Source: Smittium mucronatum (taxonomy: Eukaryota; Kickxellomycota; Harpellomycetes; Harpellales; Legeriomycetaceae). Taken from it: 41,563 nucleotides of DNA. Positions within the stretch are counted from its first letter, which is position 1. Every line of letters starts with the position of its first letter. The notes under the pieces are model-generated. The model was not told where the DNA came from, ran no database searches, and worked only from the letters and a program-made list of their open reading frames with translations. Position numbers and translations under genes: made by a program. Below are positions 34,301-41,563 of the stretch, piece after piece. The stretch spans positions 1 through 41,563 of the forward strand of contig LSSL01000282.1 of the NCBI GenBank assembly GCA_001953115.1, given 5' to 3'.

Positions 34301-37300
34301 TCTCACAATTTAGAATAATTTTCTGATAAATTAGGGTATATATGTTGATATCATGCACCAATCAACTTATTAAATCATTTAATTTGAGCCTTTTAAAAAA
34401 AAAATGCGAATTTGATTTCACTTTATAAATCATTTAACACTTTTGGGGATTCTAATACATTTTTTCTAAAAAAAATTAAAAAAATTTTCAATTTCTTTTG
34501 GTTCAATTTACACTCAATCAAACTCAAATTATAAAGATAAATTTTTTTTCAAATAATCAAGTTAAATTTTTAAGATTACTCACCTCAAAAAATATTGATT
34601 CTGATTTTAATTAATGATTAAATATTCTTATGGGGCTGAAAACAGAAAAAAATTATATATGAATATGAATATGAAAATTTTTAATCCGTAACCTTATAGC
34701 TCAATAATAATCTAAAATTTAATAAATAATAAGATTCTTTTTTTAAAATAATTAAGCTTTATATTTCATATACTTTGAATTATTCGAAAAAAATATTCAA
34801 ATGATTAATTTTAATTCTAAATAATAAATAATGGTATTATTAATCCTCAATTGCTATATGGGAAATTTTACACGAAAAAAACCCTAATTAAAAATCATAA
34901 TTTTATTTTTTGGTCTTTTATTTTCTTAAATTATTATTATTATTTTTCATCTTTCTTCAGTATAAACTTACTTTTTAAGTTACATGCTATTGTTTATTAT
35001 ATTTATTTACCCCATAGATGTGCTTTCCTTAAATATTTTATTAAATTTCATGTAAAATTTTAAAATAGCTGAATTTTTTAATTTTTAGGTGATTCTAAAT
35101 AAAGCTCCTAAACTATTTTCAGCCAATAGCATAAAAGCTTCAATAAATAAATAGCCCTATAAAAAATCAAATAGTAACATATAACAGTAATTATATTATT
35201 TATATATAACTTGGTTGTAAATAACCAAAAATACGGATTTTTTCAAGCTTTTCCCCCTTTCTTTTAATGGATATCTATGTGAGGCTTGTTTAAAAAAAAA
35301 TCATAACATATTTTATTAACAAAACTCTATTTATATTTAAAAAACCATCTTAGCATAATTTTTTGATAGAATTAATGCTATGTGCGAGAATTTTAATAAA
35401 AATACAGTGTTTTTTAGAGAATTTGTTTCAAAATAGATTTAAATATAGGGCTAAAATAATACATAATTAAGTTAATATTAATAAAACTTTAATAAGATTT
35501 TTTTTTATATAATTTTTATGAGATTTAAATATTTAATTTTTTTACTATCTAAGTTATCAAAATAATTTTTTTTGAATTTTTAGTTTAAATCTTTCGAAAT
35601 CGATTTTTTAAATGTGATTTTTTATATTAATGGAGAAAAAAAACATAATTCAACTTTCTTGACCTTAAAAAAATAATAATTGTTTTAATTTAGACCAAAA
35701 TTGTTAAAAAAAAATTTCCGTTGGAAAATTTTCTATTTTCAACTGAAACCCACAAATTTTTTTAGGGGAAAATTTCCGGGAAAAACGATATATATATTAT
35801 ATATATATATATTATTTTTATTTATTTTTTAAGAAATTCTCGATTAAAAATAGAACCATTTTTTGAAAATAATTCTACTTTTATATTTTTTTTGAAAGTA
35901 TCCGTATAACAGGAATAAATATATATATATATATTTATCTTCAAATATCTATGGGTATTTCTTCTAAAAATAATCGGGGTTTTATGCTAAAATAGACTTT
36001 TAATTCACTCTTTTCAATTATTTTAATTTTAATTTTAACTTTTATTTTGATTTCTAGACCCCAAAATAAATTCTTTTGACATAAAATAATGCTATTAGAT
36101 TTAAGAAAAATTCTATTAAGGTATGTTCTTTCAAAATTAAAGATACAATTAAAGTGTAAATAAATCAATAAATTTCTTTTTCTTTCTCGGAAAATATTTA
36201 AATTTCTTAAGATGTATGAAAAATAAACATATTTTATCATTTTTCTGCTAATTTTTTCTGTAAATATTCTTTACGGCTGAATATCTGCACTTCAAGGTTA
36301 TTCAGAAAACTTTTCATCTTAAATTCTTCTATTTTTACAAAATTCGATAACCAAGCACTGCTTGCAGAAAATTAGCTTTATCTCCATAGAAAAAATTCCT
36401 CAATCATTTAAATTTATACTTCAAATTTTTGTTTCGGTTACAGCATTTTTTCACTAAACTTTTATATAAATAAAATATTAATATATTTATCCATTTTCAT
36501 GATATTTAGAATTTAGAATTTTTAATTTTTTTATACTTTATAACGCTTCTTTTTATAAAATTTATTTTCAATCCTCCTTATTTTTTTTTGAACTTTTCTG
36601 TATATATCTTACAGTTCTCATGTTGTAATAATTTTTTGGTACTTTTACTAGATTCAATATAATATCATATAATCCAATATCTCAATGGTTTTTATAAATT
36701 AAATGGGGTTTCTTATTCTTGATTATACTCCATTTCTTTCTATTTCCTCGCAAAATTTTTACAAAAACAGAAACTTGAAATATATATTAGTTATTTAATT
36801 TTTATAATTTTAATCATGAGTTTTTATTTTGGTAAAAAACACTAATTTTCATAAGAAGCATCGAAGATAAATCTGAAATTAATAAATAGAAATTACCCGG
36901 TAAAATCTTTCTAATAAAATAAAAAAAAGGAAAACTAAAAAAAAAATTGTGGGATCGTTAAAAAGAAATAGGATGAGAGGTGCAAATATCAAAACCGGTA
37001 AGTTTTGGGTTGTACATATATCCAAATATATTTATATTTATTTATAGTTTGGCTTTTTTAATTATTTTAGGTAAACATATAATTCAAAATTATCTTTTAA
37101 AAAATATATAGATTTTAATACCGTTTTTTTGTTTTTATTATTTCTTTTTTAATAATTCATATTTAATATTTTAATGCTAAATGAATCTGTTAAAATAATA
37201 ATATATAAGTGTAAAATAATAAATCCCACACTACTACTTTCTGTAGCTTAATTAGGGCTTTACTCCTTGTGATTAGTTCAAATGTATTTAATGGGAAATG

Positions 37301-37695
37301 CTATTTATTTTGCTATTTTATTCAAAAATTTTATCGCTCAATCCATCAGTACTCAAATTAATTTATAACATTAGTTTACTAAATATTAAATTATAATGAA
37401 GTTTTTTTTTTATATTCATTCTGAAAACTTTAAATTTACTTCAAAAACTTATCTTAATACCCTTTTAATAATTAAATAATACAGACTTGATATATTTTTA
37501 TGTATATTTAAACTTTCTTGGAGAAATAAAATATGGCTTCAGGAAATAAATTTTCAGTAAATTTAGCCAAATTGAAACCGAAATTCACCAGTAATATATA
37601 TAACTAAGGGGGTTTTTATTATTAAATCATATCCATAATTTCAAATTATGTATTTAAGAATATCATAGATGTTAATATTAAGATATTTACCTCTG

Positions 37696-37787
37696 TATAA
37701 GCCAAAAAAAAACCTCCTGTTCTTATTTTTATTAAATCAATTATTTCGTTTATTTTGAATAAAATCTTCATTTTTTTTTGGCTTATA
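37696..37787. repeat. 17-bp perfect inverted repeat with 58-nt spacer
   Basis: TATAAGCC followed by nine A (37696-37712) is the exact reverse complement of nine T followed by GGCTTATA (37771-37787). The eight non-homopolymer bases make this less likely to be chance than the A/T hairpins common in this region. It could be a small foldback element or a structured transcript end. Confidence 0.6.
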
Positions 37788-39710
37788 AGCTTCATTAAAG
37801 ATTTAAAAATAAAATTATACAATGGGCTTAATAGTAAAAATATTTTTTATTAATTAACAGAAATCATCGGTTTAATAATATAAAAACTAGCATATATGAT
37901 CATATTTTCATTAAAATTACATACTATGATGCCAAAAAATCAATATTGATAAAGAAAAATAAATTCATTTATTTTCGACAAAAATAAGCAACAGAAACAT
38001 AATCCAAATACAATTTATTTATTTAATATTGTATTTTAATTTATTTTTAAATCATATATTTTGAGAAAATATTGGATTATAAAGAAATTATTGCACAACA
38101 TAATAATTATTGGCTGATAATAAGTGTTTTTTTAAAATATTCTGTTTCTATTTTGAACGAATAACATACTATATTAAACCGATATTAATGAAAGAATAGA
38201 AATTTCCACAATCTCTATTAAATTATTAAAAGAAATTTAAAACTAAAAACGAATATATTTTTTATATATTAAATAAATTGAAAACAGTATTCTATTAATT
38301 AACAAAAAATTCTATACAGTCGTGGCTATAATTTTTTCATTCTTAAATAGCAGAAATAATTATTGATATATTTCAAATTTCAGGGTAAATATATATAATA
38401 AATAGAAATTAATAAATTGATTGACCCTTTTTGTTTAAAAAATGCTTTTATTTTTCAAAAATGATATATTTCAAGATTAAATATTTCCAGAATTTATAAA
38501 ATCCAACTTCTCCGAAATTTCCAAAATTTTTCAAATATGTAATTAGATAATTTTAATAAAGATGAATCTATTAACCCAAGATTCAACAAAATTAAAAGAG
38601 CCAAAAAAAAATATCATAAACTTTTAAAAAAATTGCAATGTTCATTTTTTCATTTATTTTTTCATTTTATCGAAAAAATTATTGGGTATTAATATATTAT
38701 TGGGAAATTCAATCAATAATTTGATTTTCATATAAAAGGTATTAATAAAAAAATAGGAAACCCCAAATATATCTCCTCTTTTTATACACACTTGTATATA
38801 AGCTATATTAAACATCGCAGGTGACAAAAAAGCAACAAATATCAATTAGAAATTTAAATACAAAAGAATATTGTGAAAAATTGTGAGCATGATATTTAAA
38901 CTTTTAAAAAGGTGTATATGTATATTTTTTTATCAGAAATTATAAAAGGAATAAAAAAATTCGGAAATTTTTAAATATATATATTATCATCGGGCTTCTC
39001 TAAATTAAAAATAACTGAGCTGTAAATTGATTTTAAAGCCTTGATATTAGTATAATTAGTACATAAAATTAAATTAGAAAAAAAATAAATATATATATCA
39101 TTTTTATTAATTAATTTTATATAAACTCTTTAAGATTGCCTAAAAACGGCTTATTAAAAATATCAGTGATAATATTTAAAAATTTATGAAAACGGTTTGT
39201 TTATTATTTTTATTTACATTGAATATTATATTTGAAAATTATAACCACAATTAAAAAATATATATGCGCTTTTAGATTATTTTTTCTTTTTCAATTATTT
39301 TTTTTGACGTATTTATTTCATTCTAATTTTTTTGTGATTTAATTTTCAAAATTAAATTCCATTTTTTTTAAATTTTTGCGAATTCGATTTATTATAAGCA
39401 TATTGATGTCTTTTTCATATTATAATTTCATTTTTACATAGATATTTACTATTCGGTCGTGTAAATTATTTTCACAACAATTTTTCTTGGTCTGACCTCT
39501 TTTCTCTTTGCATTTGATATTTTAATGTCTATAATTCTAACCATAAAGATATTTTTTAGCTGCATAAATAAATGAAATGTTAATTATTTTATTTTATTTT
39601 ATTTACGGGAAATTTATTTTAAAGTTAATAAAAATTTATAAAATCTAATTTAAAAAAATTAACAAAAGTGAAATTTTTTCAAAAAATTTTCACTCAACTC
39701 CCCTCTGCAG

Positions 39711-39747
39711 CTCTAGCAGCTCCATACCTCGAGAGCATTGGTTCAAG
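39711..39747 (+). other. Isolated GC-rich exon-like patch
   Basis: A 37-nt segment, about half G+C, sits in the AT desert. It is preceded by a pyrimidine tract and an ideal acceptor (CAACTCCCCTCTGCAG) and followed by a donor-like AAG|GTATGA. In the open frame it would encode LAAPYLESIGS. It could be a conserved mini-exon of a gene with long introns, a remnant of a decayed gene, or chance. No partner exons were found nearby. Confidence 0.25.
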
Positions 39748-41009
39748 GTATGAAATGTTAATTATATTTTGGAAAAATATCTACAAAAAAATTATTAACT
39801 ATTTAAATTATAAAAAAACATTTTTCCTTACCATATGTAATTTATTTTTTACTATAATCACTTAATTGAATCTGGGAAATAACAACCCTGATAAAATATA
39901 AATTTTCTGCTTTTAATAATTTTATAAATAATAATGTAAAGAATATATATATTCAAGAATCAAATATCATCTTTTAATATTAAAATTTATCATTTTTAAT
40001 TCGAAAAAACTCATATTATTTAATTTCAATTTTTTTTATTTTGGATTCATTGAAATATTTTATAAATTTTAAACTAATTTTTTTCAAAACCACACATTTT
40101 TTTCCCTATTTGAAATAAAAAAAATTATTCTGATATTAAAGAATTATAACTATTTATTTTATCTATTTCAGAATTTTCAATAACATTCGCAATTTTTTTT
40201 TGATTGTATTTATTGAGTAGTTTTTATAACATAAGTACAGGTTGTGAAAATTCCTAGCATTTTTTAAGAAAAATATTCTGATATTTTTTCAATTGATTAT
40301 ATCATTAAAGAGTATTTGCATAAAGTTAAAATTGCGATTGTAATTTTTTGGAGATTTTTTTTATATAAAGCCAGGATTTTTTTCATATTTTTGATAGTAT
40401 ATGACCTTAATCTTTTATTAAAGATGTAAATTTTAGTTTAAACCATTCTTAAAAAGTTGTTTTTTCCAAAATTGGTGCATTTTTTTCGGCTCTAAACAAT
40501 CTTTTTAAATTTCTATTAAAAAATTATTTACCTTTATCAGGAATATTCATAACAGCCACTGAAATTGATTTATTTCTCAAATATGTGGATACTATTTAAA
40601 ATGATAAAAAATTATACATCCAACGATTTATAGTTTTATAAATTGTATATTTTTTAAAATTAATTCAAAAAATACAAATTCCTTCTCGTCGTGGCCAAAA
40701 ACTTTGTATTGTTATTTTTAATTTAAAACCAAATTTGAAAGCGGGATCATCAGTGTAAAAATACAATTATATCCACAAAGTTTAATTAGACCTGAATTAG
40801 CTTCTTTTTATTGTTCCCATAGATTTTTTTTAGCACTTATCTACAAATTAATTTTTTGCACTCGATAATTCTACATCTATCTTTTGAAATATCCCAATTT
40901 TTTTTTTAATAGTTATCTCTCTAAAAATTTTTGTTTCAGCTTTTTAAAGTATTTCAATCTATACTAGATAAATTTTAGGTATTATATTTTAATTTTTTTT
41001 TCTTAGACT

Positions 41010-41128
41010 TACCGATAAATCGTTAAAAGTCCAGGAAAATAAGAGTGTAGTAAATATATATATATATATATAGTTTTATCGGTAAATTAAATGGGATATT
41101 TTTATTTTCATTTAAATCTTGGACTTTT
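41010..41128. repeat. Interleaved inverted repeats near window end
   Basis: TACCGATAAA (41010-41019) pairs with TTTATCGGTA (41075-41084). AAAAGTCCA (41025-41033) pairs with TGGACTTTT (41120-41128) and recurs at 41181-41189. The order A-B-A'-B' is pseudoknot-like if transcribed. It may instead be nested decayed repeats. An (AT)n run lies between them (41053-41071). Confidence 0.5.
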
Positions 41129-41563
41129 TTTCAGTTATTAAAGTGAATAAAGGACTCCAATATGGGGGGGGGGGGTTAAAAAAAGTCCAATTGTTTGTTA
41201 TAAGTGGCAAAAAAAAAGCTTTAAACTATTTCATTTATTTGAAATTTTCTCAAAATTAGCCTTAACTACTATAATAGTTTTATTTATTTTTTATTCATAT
41301 ATAATATAACAAGAATATAGCTACGCGTTTTTTCTTTGATTTAATATCAGTATCAATATTTTAATTGGGTATTATAATTATATATATATATTTTTCATTT
41401 TCATAATTACCCACTCTTTTACGATAAACCAGCCTTATTTTTTATTTTTTATTTTTTATTATTTGGAATTTATTTTGATTTGAGTTTTTTATGGAGTAAA
41501 TTTTAATAATTATATATAGTATTGGGCTATTAGTTTAATATATTGTTTTAATTTGTAATAAAT

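Larger units (their letters stand above)
28396..41563. other. Extremely AT-rich gene desert, part 2
   Basis: More than 13 kb has the same composition as part 1 and runs to the window edge. The longest frames are at most about 100 codons (35941-36240, -) and look compositional. A 73-codon frame at 30854-31075 (+) is a little less biased but unrecognised. Separate entries cover an inverted repeat at 37696-37787, an exon-like patch at 39711-39747, and paired inverted repeats at 41010-41128. G-runs occur at 31655-31663 (9 G) and 41164-41175 (12 G). Confidence 0.6.

Noticed and set aside
1..41563. Search for tRNA, rRNA, CRISPR arrays and bacterial-style operon signals.
   Set aside because: No A-box/B-box pair with a foldable cloverleaf, no rRNA-like block and no regularly spaced repeats were seen; the window is eukaryotic, so ribosome-binding sites and operons do not apply.

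Overview
This is an A+T-rich eukaryotic window that looks like an early-diverging fungus. The genes have short spliceosomal introns, mostly 64-150 nt. Several introns carry CTAAC/CTAAT branch-point-like motifs and end in TAG. The proteins most resemble fungal forms: a fungal-type proline iminopeptidase and a GET1 tail-anchor insertase subunit. Harpellales-like Kickxellomycotina would fit the base composition, but that placement is an inference and other AT-rich fungal lineages are possible.

Layout. Positions 1-310 hold the 3' end of a diverged retroelement-like repeat, followed by AT-rich non-coding DNA with a 164-bp piggyBac-like MITE at 4858-5021. The genic part runs from about 6.1 to 16.1 kb. 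(i) 6133-10141 (+) has an N-terminal leucine-rich-repeat part and a C-terminal Rho guanine-nucleotide-exchange part (DH-PH). Splice sites, reading phase and base composition favour one six-exon gene for a 1173-residue LRR-DH-PH protein over two adjacent genes. (ii) A 35-bp retroelement tail and a 209-bp MITE lie at 10692-10963. (iii) 11844-13755 (+) is a six-exon proline iminopeptidase of 479 residues, with one GC-AG intron. (iv) 13991-15205 (-) is GET1, 184 residues in three exons, convergent with the peptidase; its first intron contains an assembly gap. (v) A doubtful 133-codon ORF lies at 15737-16138.

A second, inverted copy of the retroelement-like repeat, ending in an A-tail, lies at 17491-18050 (-). 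From about 18.14 kb to the end of the window (over 23 kb) the sequence is extremely AT-rich. I see no recognisable gene there, only a 551-base gap next to a run of 20 C, a few inverted repeats, and one GC-rich exon-like patch at 39711-39747.

The three confident genes do not form a pathway. The LRR-DH-PH protein would act in Rho/Cdc42 GTPase signalling, the peptidase in removing N-terminal proline from peptides, and GET1 in inserting tail-anchored proteins at the ER. The observation most worth following up is the LRR-RhoGEF fusion. It has RRxS phosphorylation motifs inserted in the DH domain and a possible alternative N-myristoylated start inside the intron that joins its two halves.
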